Positions 31,362 to 39,842 of a stretch of DNA of 64,000 nucleotides are shown piece after piece (position 1 is the stretch's first letter; the number at the start of each line of letters is the position of its first letter). The notes beneath the pieces are model-generated. The model ran no database searches. It saw only the letters and a list, made by a program, of their open reading frames with translations, and was not told where the DNA came from. This DNA comes from UBA10649 sp963700745 (GTDB taxonomy: Bacteria; Actinomycetota; Actinomycetes; S36-B12), in contig CAVOYT010000001.1 of NCBI GenBank assembly GCA_963700745.1, forward strand, positions 381,150 through 445,149. The letters run 5' to 3'. A program made the position numbers and the translations under genes.

Positions 31362-32439
31362 GAGGAGATGGGGCGAGCTGCTCGCACACGTCGCTCGGTT
31401 CGACCTGGCCCTTGTTGTGCACCGACCAGTACGAGCCCATTCCCTGGAGACATGAGTCGGTCATGCCCCCGGCAGTGCTGCATGTCGCGTCGGCGACGGA
31501 CAGGTCGTCCGGGTGGTACTTGACGGACCGACTGCCGACGCCTCGGGCACAGAGCTGGCGGCCGAGGGACGTGCCGGATGCACGGCACCAGCGCAGGGCG
31601 CCGGCGAAGTCGTCCGGATACATGGTCAGGTACACGGTCGGGGCGTAGAACCAGCAGTTGGGCGCATACGCGGGGCGGGTCATGCGGCACCGGGCCTGCG
31701 CCGCCGCTGGGTCACGGGAGATGTCGAGGGATGCCTCGCCCGCCACGTGCTGCGCTGAAAGGTCCGAGGAGAACAGCTGCATGAAGACGCCCTCGCCGCA
31801 GCGGGCGGAGAGCTCACGGGTGGGGGACCGGTCGCACAGGTCGAGGGACGCCCTGACATCCATCCCGGTCGCGAACATCAGCCCGTGACCCACGCCGTGG
31901 AAGCAGGACCCGGCGTTCGTGGGGGCGCAGACGCGCAGCAGGTCCCTTCCGGGGTTCGTCGAGGAGCCGAGGACGGTCTCGATCACGCCGTGGATGAAGC
32001 CACCCCCGCACACCTCCGTTCCGTACTTCAGGGCCTTGCGGGCCCGGCCGCCGGCCAGCTCCACGGCCTCATGGCCGAGCTCGTGAGCGATGGCGTGGCA
32101 CACCCCGGCCAGTTCCGGGACGTCGTCGATCTGCCGCTCCAGGAGTGCGAGGGCGCGCCCGGACCCCCGCTCCGCCTGCACGGTCATCAGCTCCGTGCGC
32201 GTGGTGTCGAACAGGCTGCGGGCTTCCGGCGGCACCTCCTCGTGCTCATGACCGTCGGTGCCTTCGCTGCTCTCGTCGGCGGTGACGGGAGTGGTCGGCG
32301 CGCTGCCTTCCGGCGCGGCGACCGCAGTGGCCGACGCGACTGCCGTGGGCGGCCCAGGACTCGCCACGGGTGCCGACGTGCAGCCCGTGACGACCAACGC
32401 AGACACCGCCAGGAGGACCCCGAGGCCGCGTGCGCGCAT
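31333..32439 (-). CDS. Cys/His-rich secreted lipoprotein with HEXXH motif
   Basis: 368 residues. Lipobox LVVTGC near residue 20, then a long Ala/Pro/Thr linker with GTDGHEHEEVPPEA, and a domain rich in paired Cys and His: CHAIAHELGHEAVELAGG (an HEXXH motif), CGGGFIHGVIETVLGS, CFHGVGHGLMFATG, CWFYAPTVYLTM. About a dozen cysteines follow at spacings that suggest disulfides. I do not recognise the family. The HEXXH and repeated HG/GHG motifs suggest an extracytoplasmic metal-binding or metallo-hydrolytic protein, but this is inference only. Confidence 0.7.
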   Translation of the reverse strand: MRARGLGVLLAVSALVVTGCTSAPVASPGPPTAVASATAVAAPEGSAPTTPVTADESSEGTDGHEHEEVPPEARSLFDTTRTELMTVQAERGSGRALALLERQIDDVPELAGVCHAIAHELGHEAVELAGGRARKALKYGTEVCGGGFIHGVIETVLGSSTNPGRDLLRVCAPTNAGSCFHGVGHGLMFATGMDVRASLDLCDRSPTRELSARCGEGVFMQLFSSDLSAQHVAGEASLDISRDPAAAQARCRMTRPAYAPNCWFYAPTVYLTMYPDDFAGALRWCRASGTSLGRQLCARGVGSRSVKYHPDDLSVADATCSTAGGMTDSCLQGMGSYWSVHNKGQVEPSDVCEQLAPSPLRKRCRAVV

Positions 32440-32490
32440 GGGCGAACCCTAGGTGCCGCAAGCGATTGCATCCAGCCCGGGTGCAGCCCC

Positions 32491-32496
32491 TAGACT
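32491..32496 (+). promoter_or_regulatory. Candidate -10 element of eno (leaderless)
   Basis: TAGACT ends seven bases before the ATG at 32504, with no ribosome-binding site between. Transcription would begin at the start codon itself. Confidence 0.5.
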
Positions 32497-32503
32497 GACC
32501 ATC

Positions 32504-33781
32504 ATGGCTGCCATTGACGCGATCATCGCCCGTGAAATCCTCGACTCCCGTGGCAATCCCACGGTGGAGGTCGAAGTCATGCTCGACGACGACACGGTGG
32601 CACGCGCCGCCGTGCCCTCGGGTGCCTCGACGGGTGCCTTCGAGGCCGCCGAGCGCCGTGACGGCGGTGAGCGCTACGGCGGCAAGGGCGTCCTGGAGGC
32701 CGTCGCCGCCGCGGAGGACGAGATCGCCGCTGAAGTAGTGGGGCTCGAGGCGACCGAACAGCGCCTGCTCGATCAGCTGATGATCGATCTTGACGGGACT
32801 CCCAACAAGTCGCGGCTGGGCGCCAATGCGATCCTCGGCGTCTCCCTCGCGGTCGCGAAGGCTGCTGCGCTGTCTGCGGAGCTTCCGCTCTTCCGCTACG
32901 TCGGCGGCCCGAACGCCCATGTGCTTCCCGTCCCGATGATGAACATCCTCAACGGCGGCGCGCACGCGGACTCGAACGTCGACATCCAGGAGTTCATGAT
33001 CGCGCCCATCGGCGCGACGACGTTCGCCGATGCAATGCGTCAGGGTGCCGAGGTCTACCACGCGCTCAAGAGCGTGCTGAAGAAGGAGGGCTACGCCACG
33101 GGACTGGGTGACGAGGGCGGCTTCGCTCCGTCGCTGCCGAGCAACCGGGCCGCGCTCGAGTTGATCGCCACGGCGATCGAGAGCACCGGGCTCAAGGTCG
33201 GCTCGGACATCGCCCTGGCCCTGGACGTGGCCGCGACGGAGTTCTTCGCGGATGGTTCCTACACCTTCGAGGATGCTCAGCGGTCGGCCGAGTGGATGAC
33301 CGGGTACTACGAGAGCCTCGTGGCGGACTTCCCGATCGTGTCCATCGAGGATCCCCTGTCAGAGGACGACTGGAGCGGCTGGGTGCACCTCACCGACGCC
33401 CTGGGCGACAAGGTCCAGATCGTGGGCGACGACCTGTTCGTCACCAACCCCGAGCGGCTCCAGCGCGGCATCGATCAGGGGGCGGCCAACGCCCTCCTCG
33501 TCAAGGTCAACCAGATCGGCACTCTCACCGAGACCCTCGACGCGGTCTCCCTCGCCCACCGCAATGGCTACCGGTGCATGATGTCGCACCGCTCCGGCGA
33601 GACCGAGGACACGACCATCGCTGATCTCGCCGTTGCCACGGACTGCGGTCAGATCAAGACCGGCGCGCCGGCGCGCTCCGAGCGGGTGGCCAAGTACAAC
33701 CAGCTCATGCGCATCGAGGAGGAGCTGGCCGAGGCCGGCCGCTACGCGGGCGCTTCGGCGTTCCCGCGTTTCGCTCGCTAG
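32504..33781 (+). CDS. eno: Enolase
   Basis: Glycolytic conversion of 2-phosphoglycerate to phosphoenolpyruvate; also a surface and RNA-degradosome-associated protein in some bacteria. 425 residues. Start MAAIDAIIAREILDSRGNPT, magnesium site and catalytic residues in VPSGASTGAFEA, GDEGGFAPSL, SIEDPLSEDDW, the LLVKVNQIGTLTET segment (catalytic Lys) and SHRSGETEDTTIADLAV. The ATG at 32504 is chosen over upstream in-frame codons by the -10 element and the conserved start. Confidence 0.97.
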   Translation: MAAIDAIIAREILDSRGNPTVEVEVMLDDDTVARAAVPSGASTGAFEAAERRDGGERYGGKGVLEAVAAAEDEIAAEVVGLEATEQRLLDQLMIDLDGTPNKSRLGANAILGVSLAVAKAAALSAELPLFRYVGGPNAHVLPVPMMNILNGGAHADSNVDIQEFMIAPIGATTFADAMRQGAEVYHALKSVLKKEGYATGLGDEGGFAPSLPSNRAALELIATAIESTGLKVGSDIALALDVAATEFFADGSYTFEDAQRSAEWMTGYYESLVADFPIVSIEDPLSEDDWSGWVHLTDALGDKVQIVGDDLFVTNPERLQRGIDQGAANALLVKVNQIGTLTETLDAVSLAHRNGYRCMMSHRSGETEDTTIADLAVATDCGQIKTGAPARSERVAKYNQLMRIEEELAEAGRYAGASAFPRFAR

Positions 33782-33812
33782 TCGCTTCGGGAATCCGTGA
33801 CACGATCGACTC

Positions 33813-34277
33813 GTGACGGACCTCGATAGCGGCGCGCCCCAAACCGGGTCGTCGGTGCGCACCGGTCCCGCGCATCCCGTGCCGCCGCTCTCGAAGGGTC
33901 CCTCCTTCACCGGGCGTGCCCTCGTCCTTGCCGTCGTTGCAGCCACGCTCCTGCTGACCTTGGCCGTTCCCGTCCGCGGCTGGTTCGCACAGCGGGCCGA
34001 GATCGCCGGCCTTCGGGCCGACGTCGATGCAGCCCGTGAGCGGGTGGCGGCCCTGGAGGTGGAGACCCAGCGATGGGATGACCCGGCCTTCGTGGCCGCC
34101 GAGGCTCGTCGTCGCCTGCACTTCGTGCTGCCGGGGGAGGTCGGCTTCGTCACCCTGGGGTCCGCAGCGGCCGCCGATGCGGCGGACGGGGCCGCCGGAT
34201 CGCAGATCCCCTGGTACTCGTCCCTGTGGAGCGCACTGCAGGAGGCCGATGCGGATGTCTCCAAAGCGGCCAAGTAG
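33813..34277 (+). CDS. FtsB/DivIC-like septum formation initiator
   Basis: Bitopic division protein. 154 residues: a Pro/Ser-rich cytoplasmic N-terminus, one membrane segment (ALVLAVVAATLLLTLAVPV, about 35-55), a coiled coil (AEIAGLRADVDAARERVAAL) and the conserved ARRRLHFVLPGEVGF segment that defines the family. It follows eno as in other actinobacteria, and is expected to bridge FtsL/FtsQ to the septal synthase. GTG start; a CACGAT at 33801-33806 could serve as -10. Confidence 0.9.
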   Translation: MTDLDSGAPQTGSSVRTGPAHPVPPLSKGPSFTGRALVLAVVAATLLLTLAVPVRGWFAQRAEIAGLRADVDAARERVAALEVETQRWDDPAFVAAEARRRLHFVLPGEVGFVTLGSAAAADAADGAAGSQIPWYSSLWSALQEADADVSKAAK

Positions 34278-34776
34278 CGGGATCGACGCCGCCGACTCCG
34301 CGGCCATCGCTCGGCAGCTCGGCCGAGAGCCGCGCGGCGCCGTCCGCGTCGCCCATCGCTGTGCCTGCGGCCTTCCGGACGTGGTGACGACAGCACCACG
34401 ACTCCCCGATGGCACCCCTTTCCCGACGCTGTACTACCTCACCTGCCCGCGGGCTGCCGGCGCCATCGGAACGCTCGAGAGCAGCGGCCTCATGCGTGAC
34501 ATGGAGGCCCGACTGGTCGACGATCCCGACCTCGCTCTGCGGTACCGGGCGGCGCACGAGGCGTACCTAGCCGAGCGGGCCGAGTTGGAGTCGGTCGAGG
34601 AGATCGACGGGGTCAGCGCCGGTGGCATGCCGTCCCGCGTCAAGTGCCTGCACGTGCTCGTTGCTCACGCTCTGGCAGCCGGACCCGGAGTGAACCCGCT
34701 GGGTGACGAGGCGCTTGCGATCCTCGGCCGGTGGTGGGAGCCCGGCTCGTGCGCGGACGACGGCGAGACGGAATGA
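34255..34776 (+). CDS. DUF501 domain protein
   Basis: 173 residues of a family of unknown function confined mainly to actinobacteria. It starts within the end of the ftsB-like gene at ATG 34255 (23-base overlap). Conserved features are RVAHRCACGLPDVVTTAPRL, FPTLYYLTCPRA and SRVKCLHVLVAHALA; the Cys and His pairs may bind metal. It overlaps the ppx start (ATGA). Confidence 0.88.
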   Translation: MSPKRPSSGIDAADSAAIARQLGREPRGAVRVAHRCACGLPDVVTTAPRLPDGTPFPTLYYLTCPRAAGAIGTLESSGLMRDMEARLVDDPDLALRYRAAHEAYLAERAELESVEEIDGVSAGGMPSRVKCLHVLVAHALAAGPGVNPLGDEALAILGRWWEPGSCADDGETE

Positions 34777-35709
34777 CCGGGCCGATCGCCGCGATCGACT
34801 GTGGCACCAACGCCATCCGGCTGCTGGTCGGCGACGTTCGATCGGACGGCACCCTTGACGAGCACGTGCGTCTCATGCGGATCGTGCGCCTCGGCGAGGG
34901 GATCGACCGCACGGGGATGATCGCGCCAAGGGCGCTCGAGCGAACCTTCGCCGCCATCGACGAGTATGCCGGGGTCATCGCCGAGGCCGGCGCCACGCAC
35001 GTGCGTTTCGTGGCCACGTCCGCGAGCCGCGACGCGACGAACCGCGATGCCTTCATCGCTGGCGTGCGGGACCGGCTGGGCGTGCTGCCGGAGGTCATCT
35101 CCGGAGACGAGGAGGCAGCGCTGTCCTTCGAAGGGGCGGTGCGCGGACTGGCACCGGGCCTGGTGTCCGCCCCTGCTCTCGTGGTGGACATCGGGGGAGG
35201 CTCAACCGAGTTCGTCCTCGGCGCCACCTTGCCGGAGTACTCGGCCAGCGTCGACGTCGGCTGCGTCCGGATGACCGAGCGGCACCTTGCCGGTGACCCG
35301 CCGACCGCAGAGCAGGTGGCCGCGGCGTGGGCGGACATCGATGCCGCCGTTGCTCGGGCGGGGGAGCTGGTGCCCTTCGAACAGGCGGCCTGCCTGGTCG
35401 GACTGGCGGGGTCGGTCACGACTGTCGCCGCGATGGCGATGGACCTGCCCGAGTACGACGCCACCGTGCTGCACGGCTCCGTGATCGCCTTCGAGCAGGT
35501 CGTGGACGTGACCTCGCGACTGATCACGATGACGAGGGACGAACGCGCTCGACTGCCGTTCATGCACCCCGGGAGAGTCGACATCATTGCTGGGGGCGCC
35601 ATGGTGCTGGCAGGCGGCAATGCGGGCCGCTGGGGCCCCGTCCGTCATCGTGTCCGAGACGGACATCCTCGATGGCATCGTTTACAGGATTTCCGGCGTT
35701 TCGGACTGA
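34773..35709 (+). CDS. Exopolyphosphatase / Ppx-GppA family (one frameshift)
   Basis: Acetate-kinase-fold phosphatase that hydrolyses polyphosphate or pppGpp. About 311 residues, the short actinobacterial Ppx form. ATP/phosphate motifs: AAIDCGTNAIRLLVGD, FVATSASRDATNR, ISGDEEAALSFEGAV and VVDIGGGSTEF; HGSVI and GRVDIIAGGAMVL are later motifs. The frame changes near 35,625 and the true end reads VIVSETDILDGIVYRISGVS then TGA at 35707. Without that correction the frame runs on into lacI and gives a false fusion. Confidence 0.88.
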
Positions 35710-35729
35710 TTTACGGTGCAACCTTTCAT

Positions 35730-35745
35730 GTAACCGCTTGTGTCA
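35730..35745. promoter_or_regulatory. Candidate LacI operator A
   Basis: GTAACCGCTTGTGTCA lies between ppx and lacI. It shares GTAA(n)CGCT with two sites upstream of the transporter genes at 38,067 and 38,175. It is just upstream of a -10-like TAGACT at 35762-35767. Confidence 0.4.
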
Positions 35746-35761
35746 GCAGCTTCGCGCTCCC

Positions 35762-35767
35762 TAGACT
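35762..35767 (+). promoter_or_regulatory. Candidate -10 element of lacI
   Basis: TAGACT, 20 bases before the GTG at 35787, with ribosome-binding GGGAGGA between them. Confidence 0.4.
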
Positions 35768-35786
35768 CGCTGCTCGGGAGGATCTC

Positions 35787-36797
35787 GTGGCCATCACCAT
35801 CAAGGACGTTGCCGACGCCGCAGGCGTGTCGACGGCCACCGTCTCGCGTGCTTTGCGCGGGCTCCCGAACGTCGATGCCGCCACTCGCGAGCGGATCCAG
35901 CGGATCGCCGCTGAGCTCGACTACGTGATCTCCCCCAGCGCCTCCCGGCTGGCCAGTGGCCGCACCGGCAGCATCGCCGTCATCACCCCCTACATCGCGC
36001 GCTGGTTCTTCAGCACGGTCCTGTCCGGCGTCGAGTCGGTACTCCAGAACGCCGGGATGGACCTGCTCCTGATGAGCGTCAGCACCCCGGACGGGCAGCA
36101 CCGACTCCCTCCGGCCCCGCGGTTGCGTCGGCGGGTTGACGGCGTGCTCGTCATCGCGCTTCCACCGCAGGACCCGCAGCTCCACGAGGTCCTCGGCCTG
36201 AGCATGCCGACGAGCCTCATCGGCCTGACGTTGCCGGGCGTCCCGAGCGTGACGATCGACGACGTCCTGGCCGGCCAGATCGCCACCCAGCACCTGATCA
36301 ACCTCGGCCATGAGCGCATCGGAGTGATCAACGGGGCGCCGATCATCTCGCCTTACACCGCGGAGAACGATCGCTACCGCGGGTTCGAGAACGCGATGAA
36401 GGACGCGGGGCTGCCGGTGGATCCGATGCTCGAGGCATACGGCTACTTCACGATCCCCGGCGGCGAGCAGGCGATGACCGCGCTGCTGACCCAGAAGAAC
36501 CCGCCGACCGCGGTCTTCGCGATGTCGGATGAGATGGCGTTCGGCGCCATGAAGGCCATGCGCAGCCACGGACTTCAGCCCGGCAAGGACATCTCCCTCG
36601 TCGGGATCGATGGCCATGACATGTCGGAGTTCCTGGACCTCACGACGGTCATGCAGCCCGTGCAGGACCTTGGGCGTATTGCCGCGGAGGCGCTGGTTCT
36701 GCAGCTGCGCTCGCCCGCCACCGAGGTTTCGGCGGATTCGATCAGGCTGCCGACGCAGCTGATCGTCCGCGGGTCGACCAGCCCGATGAAGCCCTGA
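35787..36797 (+). CDS. LacI-family transcriptional regulator of the glucoside locus
   Basis: 336 residues from GTG 35787 with GGGAGGA five bases upstream. N-terminal helix-turn-helix IKDVADAAGVSTATVSRALR, hinge helix SPSASRLASGRTGSIAV, then a periplasmic-binding-protein-like sensor domain (LINLGHERIGVINGAP, AVFAMSDEMAFGAMKAM, LVGIDGHDM). It lies next to, and converges on, the ATPase gene of a sugar ABC system. It most likely represses that system and is induced by an alpha- or beta-glucoside or disaccharide; the exact inducer cannot be read. Confidence 0.9.
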   Translation: MAITIKDVADAAGVSTATVSRALRGLPNVDAATRERIQRIAAELDYVISPSASRLASGRTGSIAVITPYIARWFFSTVLSGVESVLQNAGMDLLLMSVSTPDGQHRLPPAPRLRRRVDGVLVIALPPQDPQLHEVLGLSMPTSLIGLTLPGVPSVTIDDVLAGQIATQHLINLGHERIGVINGAPIISPYTAENDRYRGFENAMKDAGLPVDPMLEAYGYFTIPGGEQAMTALLTQKNPPTAVFAMSDEMAFGAMKAMRSHGLQPGKDISLVGIDGHDMSEFLDLTTVMQPVQDLGRIAAEALVLQLRSPATEVSADSIRLPTQLIVRGSTSPMKP

Positions 36798-36817
36798 TTC
36801 CTGCGACCGCAACGCAC

Positions 36818-36845
36818 GATGCCCCCTCGTTCTCGAGGGGGCATC
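36818..36845. terminator. Bidirectional rho-independent-type terminator
   Basis: GATGCCCCCTCG-TTCT-CGAGGGGGCATC: a perfect 12-bp stem with a four-base loop, between the convergent lacI and ATPase genes. Confidence 0.85.
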
Positions 36846-36870
36846 GCGTCGTCTGGTGCGACGTTCGTCG

Positions 36871-37947
36871 CTATGAGAGTCGGGTTTGGTCGCCTTCGTT
36901 GTCGAAGACGTAGGTGCGGCTGGGGTTGACCTTGACGGTGGTGCCGATCTTGGGGGCGGTGATGCCTTGTCCGCGGGCGACGAGGTCGATGGGGCCGTCG
37001 GGTCCGGCGTAGGTGCCGTACACGTAGGTGTCGGCGCCGAGCTCCTCGACCAGGGTGACGGTCATGTCGGCTCCCTCGGTGGTGATCTCCAGGTCCTCGG
37101 GGCGCACGCCGAGGATGACCTTGCTGCCGGTGGCCTTGGCCAGCACGTCACGCTCGATGGGGATGAGGTGCCCGTTCATGTCGACGCCGCCCTCGACGAT
37201 GACGGAGGTGATGATGTTCATGCTCGGGGAGCCGATGAACGTGCCGACGAACGCGTTCGCCGGGTCGTCATACAGCTCCCGCGGGGAGGCGCACTGCTGC
37301 AGGATGCCGTCCTTGAGGACCGCGACCCGGTCCCCCATCGTCATCGCCTCGACCTGGTCGTGCGTGACATACAGCGTCGTGGTGCCCAGCCGGCGCTGCA
37401 GCGCAGCGATCTGGGTGCGGGTCTGCACCCGCAGCTTCGCGTCCAGGTTCGACAGGGGCTCGTCCATGAGGAACACCTCGGGCTCGCGCACGATCGCCCG
37501 GCCCATCGCCACCCGCTGCCGCTGACCACCGGACAGCGCCTTCGGCTTGCGCTCCAGGTACTCGGTCAGGTCCAGCAGCGCCGCCGCGTCGGTCACCCGA
37601 CGGTTGATCTCGTCCTTGGACACCTTCTGGATCTTCAACGCGAACGCCATGTTCTCCGCCACGCTCATATGCGGGTACAGGGCGTAGTTCTGGAACACCA
37701 TCGCGATGTCCCGGTCCTTCGCCGGCACATGCGTCACGTCCCGCTCACCGATGAAGATCGTGCCACCGGAGATCGGCTCCAGACCCGCCAGCATCCGCAG
37801 GCTCGTGGACTTCCCACACCCCGACGGGCCCACCAGCACCAGGAACTCGCCCTCGGCGATATCCAGGTCCAGATGCGAGACCGCCGGCTTCGTGCCACCG
37901 GGATACACCAGCGACACATCGTCGTACTTCACTTGCTTCGTCATCAT
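36871..37947 (-). CDS. Sugar ABC transporter ATP-binding protein (MsmK/UgpC type)
   Basis: ATPase that powers the nearby binding protein and permeases. 358 residues from the ATG at 37947; GAAGGGA lies five bases upstream. Walker A GPSGCGKSTS, Q-loop MVFQNYALYPHMS, signature LSGGQRQRVAMGRAI, Walker B VFLMDEPLSNLDAK, H-loop YVTHDQVEAMTM. The C-terminal regulatory OB/TOBE domain (VILGVRPEDLEI) is the type that can bind inducer-exclusion partners. It is divergent from the binding-protein gene, sharing the 37.95-38.27 kb control region. Confidence 0.94.
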   Translation of the reverse strand: MMTKQVKYDDVSLVYPGGTKPAVSHLDLDIAEGEFLVLVGPSGCGKSTSLRMLAGLEPISGGTIFIGERDVTHVPAKDRDIAMVFQNYALYPHMSVAENMAFALKIQKVSKDEINRRVTDAAALLDLTEYLERKPKALSGGQRQRVAMGRAIVREPEVFLMDEPLSNLDAKLRVQTRTQIAALQRRLGTTTLYVTHDQVEAMTMGDRVAVLKDGILQQCASPRELYDDPANAFVGTFIGSPSMNIITSVIVEGGVDMNGHLIPIERDVLAKATGSKVILGVRPEDLEITTEGADMTVTLVEELGADTYVYGTYAGPDGPIDLVARGQGITAPKIGTTVKVNPSRTYVFDNEGDQTRLS

Positions 37948-38066
37948 CAAATCCCTTCAACCGGCAGGAACGTGCCGGACGATCCGAAGTGGAAGGTGCG
38001 CCGGTCGGCGCGGATCACACGGTAGCGGATGGCTGGCGCCTGGTGGTGCGGTTGGACGAACGGGTA

Positions 38067-38082
38067 TGCAACAGCGTTACAT
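38067..38082. promoter_or_regulatory. Candidate LacI operator C
   Basis: TGCAACAGCGTTACAT; its complement contains GTAACGCTGTTG, matching operators A and B. It lies in the divergent control region. Confidence 0.4.
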
Positions 38083-38174
38083 CACCGGCTGGCGGCCGCG
38101 TATATCAAATTGTGATGAATTGCAGGCCTTCGTGACGGCCTTTGGGGTTGCGACGGCCGCTCCGGGCGAGACAT

Positions 38175-38193
38175 GATGACAGCGTTTACGTCA
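38175..38193. promoter_or_regulatory. Candidate LacI operator B
   Basis: GATGACAGCGTTTACGTCA, with TGAC/GTCA ends inverted around GCGTTTAC. The complement contains GTAAACGCTGTCA, matching the other two sites. It lies 73 bases upstream of the binding-protein start. Confidence 0.45.
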
Positions 38194-38265
38194 ATTGGCT
38201 GTGCCAGTCGACGTTCAATCCGATGGGGACCGACCCCGTCGGCACCGTGATGGCAAGGAGAATCC

Positions 38266-39678
38266 ATGACCGCATCCATGCGGCGCCGTGGGGCCACGCT
38301 CATCGTCGGTGGTGTTGCAGCGACCATGCTGCTCGCCGCCTGCGGAGGCAGCAGCTCCTCGAGCGAGAGCAGCAGTGAGGCTGCTCCGTCCACCCAAGAA
38401 AGCGCTATGGCCAGTGAAGGCGCTGTCGCGGCCGGCTGCGAGCCGTACGCCGCGTACATGGGCAACGAGGGCACCAGCGTGACCCTCTTCACCTCGGTTC
38501 TGCCGCCTGAGCAGCAGCGCTACGAGGATGCCTGGAAGCCGTTCGAGGACTGCACGGGCATTGACATCGTGTACGAAGGCAGCGATCAGTTCGAGGCCCA
38601 GCTGCCCACCCGCATCGCTGGTGGCAACGCTCCCGACCTCGCGTGGATCCCGCAGCCTGGTCTGCTGGCCAAGCTCGTCGAGCAGGGTGGCCCGGTCGCG
38701 GCTCCCCAGGCCGTCGCCGACAACGTCGACACGTACTTCAACCCTGCCTGGAAGGACTACGGCAGTGTCGACGGCACCTTCTACGGCGCACCCAACAGCT
38801 CGAACATGAAGTCGTTCGTGTGGTACTCGCCGTCGAAGTTCGCCGAGTGGGGCATCACCGTTCCGACCACGTGGGACGAGCTCTTTGCCGCTAGCGACGC
38901 GATCGCAGCGGCCGGTGTCAAGCCATGGTGTGGCGGCATCGAGTCCGGCGGCGCGACCGGTTGGCCGGCCACGGACTGGCTCGAGCAGGTCGTCCTGCGT
39001 CAGCAGGGTGGCGACGTCTACGACCAGTGGGTCGCCCACGAGGTCCTGTTCAACTCACCGCAGATCACCGAGGCGATGGACACCATCGCCGGCTGGATGA
39101 AGAACCCCGACTACGTCAATGGCGGGTTCGGCAATGTCCAGACGATCGCAACGACGGCGTTCCAGGATGCCGGCAAGCCGATCCTCGACGGCGAGTGCGC
39201 GATGCTCCAGCAGGCCTCGTTCTACGCGGCCCAGTGGGAGTCCTTCAAGCCGGGTGCGGTTGTGGCTGAGGACGGCGACGTGTACGCCTTCTTCCTGCCG
39301 CAGATCAAGGATGAGTTCCCCAACCCCGTCGTGGGTGGCGGAGAGTTCACCACCGCGTTCTCGGATCGTCCCGAGGTCCAGGCCGTGCAGACGTACCTGT
39401 CGTCGCCTGAGTACGCGACCGCACGCGCTGCCCAGCCGGGTGGCTGGGTGTCGGCGAACAACGGCGTGCCGTTGGACACCTACACCGACTCCATCGCCAA
39501 GCTGTCGGCGCAGTTCCTGACCGACCCGAACGGAATCTTCCGCTTCGACGCTTCCGACCTCATGCCCGCCGCCGTCGGCGCGGGTGCGGAGTGGACGCAG
39601 ATGACGGCATGGTTCGGCGAGGACAAGCCCACCGAAGAGGTTCTGCAGGCCATCGATGATGCATGGCCGTCGTCCTGA
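38266..39678 (+). CDS. Sugar ABC transporter substrate-binding lipoprotein (AglE-like)
   Basis: Captures a glucoside or oligosaccharide outside the membrane. 470 residues. Lipobox MLLAAC (Cys about residue 26) then a Ser-rich linker (GGSSSSSESSSEAAPS). Family 1 extracellular solute-binding fold: VTLFTSVLPPEQQRYEDAWK, IAGGNAPDLAWIPQPGLL and WGITVPTTWDELFAASDAI. It is the closest match in general layout to the alpha-glucoside binder AglE, and the two permeases that follow are AglF/AglG-like. A strong hairpin follows its stop, as expected for a protein needed in excess. Confidence 0.92.
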   Translation: MTASMRRRGATLIVGGVAATMLLAACGGSSSSSESSSEAAPSTQESAMASEGAVAAGCEPYAAYMGNEGTSVTLFTSVLPPEQQRYEDAWKPFEDCTGIDIVYEGSDQFEAQLPTRIAGGNAPDLAWIPQPGLLAKLVEQGGPVAAPQAVADNVDTYFNPAWKDYGSVDGTFYGAPNSSNMKSFVWYSPSKFAEWGITVPTTWDELFAASDAIAAAGVKPWCGGIESGGATGWPATDWLEQVVLRQQGGDVYDQWVAHEVLFNSPQITEAMDTIAGWMKNPDYVNGGFGNVQTIATTAFQDAGKPILDGECAMLQQASFYAAQWESFKPGAVVAEDGDVYAFFLPQIKDEFPNPVVGGGEFTTAFSDRPEVQAVQTYLSSPEYATARAAQPGGWVSANNGVPLDTYTDSIAKLSAQFLTDPNGIFRFDASDLMPAAVGAGAEWTQMTAWFGEDKPTEEVLQAIDDAWPSS

Positions 39679-39711
39679 CCTGAAGGTTAAGGTCAGTTCG
39701 CGTGAATGACT

Positions 39712-39760
39712 GAGGGCCGGGGTCTAGAGGGTGTAGAAACACTCTTTAGACCCCGGCCTC
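39712..39760 (+). terminator. Intra-operon hairpin after the binding-protein gene
   Basis: GAGGGCCGGGGTCTAGAGGG and its near-complement ending AGACCCCGGCCTC form a stem of about 20 bp with one or two mismatches. It probably protects or partly terminates the transcript so that more binding protein than permease is made. Confidence 0.75.
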
Positions 39761-39842
39761 GGCATGTCGGCAGTCGCCGACTGCCGGTTGCTGGAGACGG
39801 TACGGACATCGCATCACACGGACAGTCGTAGAAGGAGGGTCG

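Larger units (their letters stand above)
37948..38265. promoter_or_regulatory. Divergent control region of the glucoside transporter
   Basis: 318 bases without a gene between the divergent ATPase and binding-protein genes. It holds CCGGCA-GGAACG-TGCCGG (37961-37978), an AT-rich stretch around 38101-38120 (TATATCAAATTGTGATGAAT) that probably contains a promoter, and the two LacI-like sites listed separately. GCAAGGAG at 38252-38259 is the ribosome-binding site of the binding protein. Confidence 0.6.

Noticed and set aside
34731..36797. A 688-residue frame joining Ppx/GppA to a LacI regulator
   Set aside because: The Ppx frame shifts near 35,625 and its true end is at 35,709; the LacI part has its own promoter, ribosome-binding site and GTG start.
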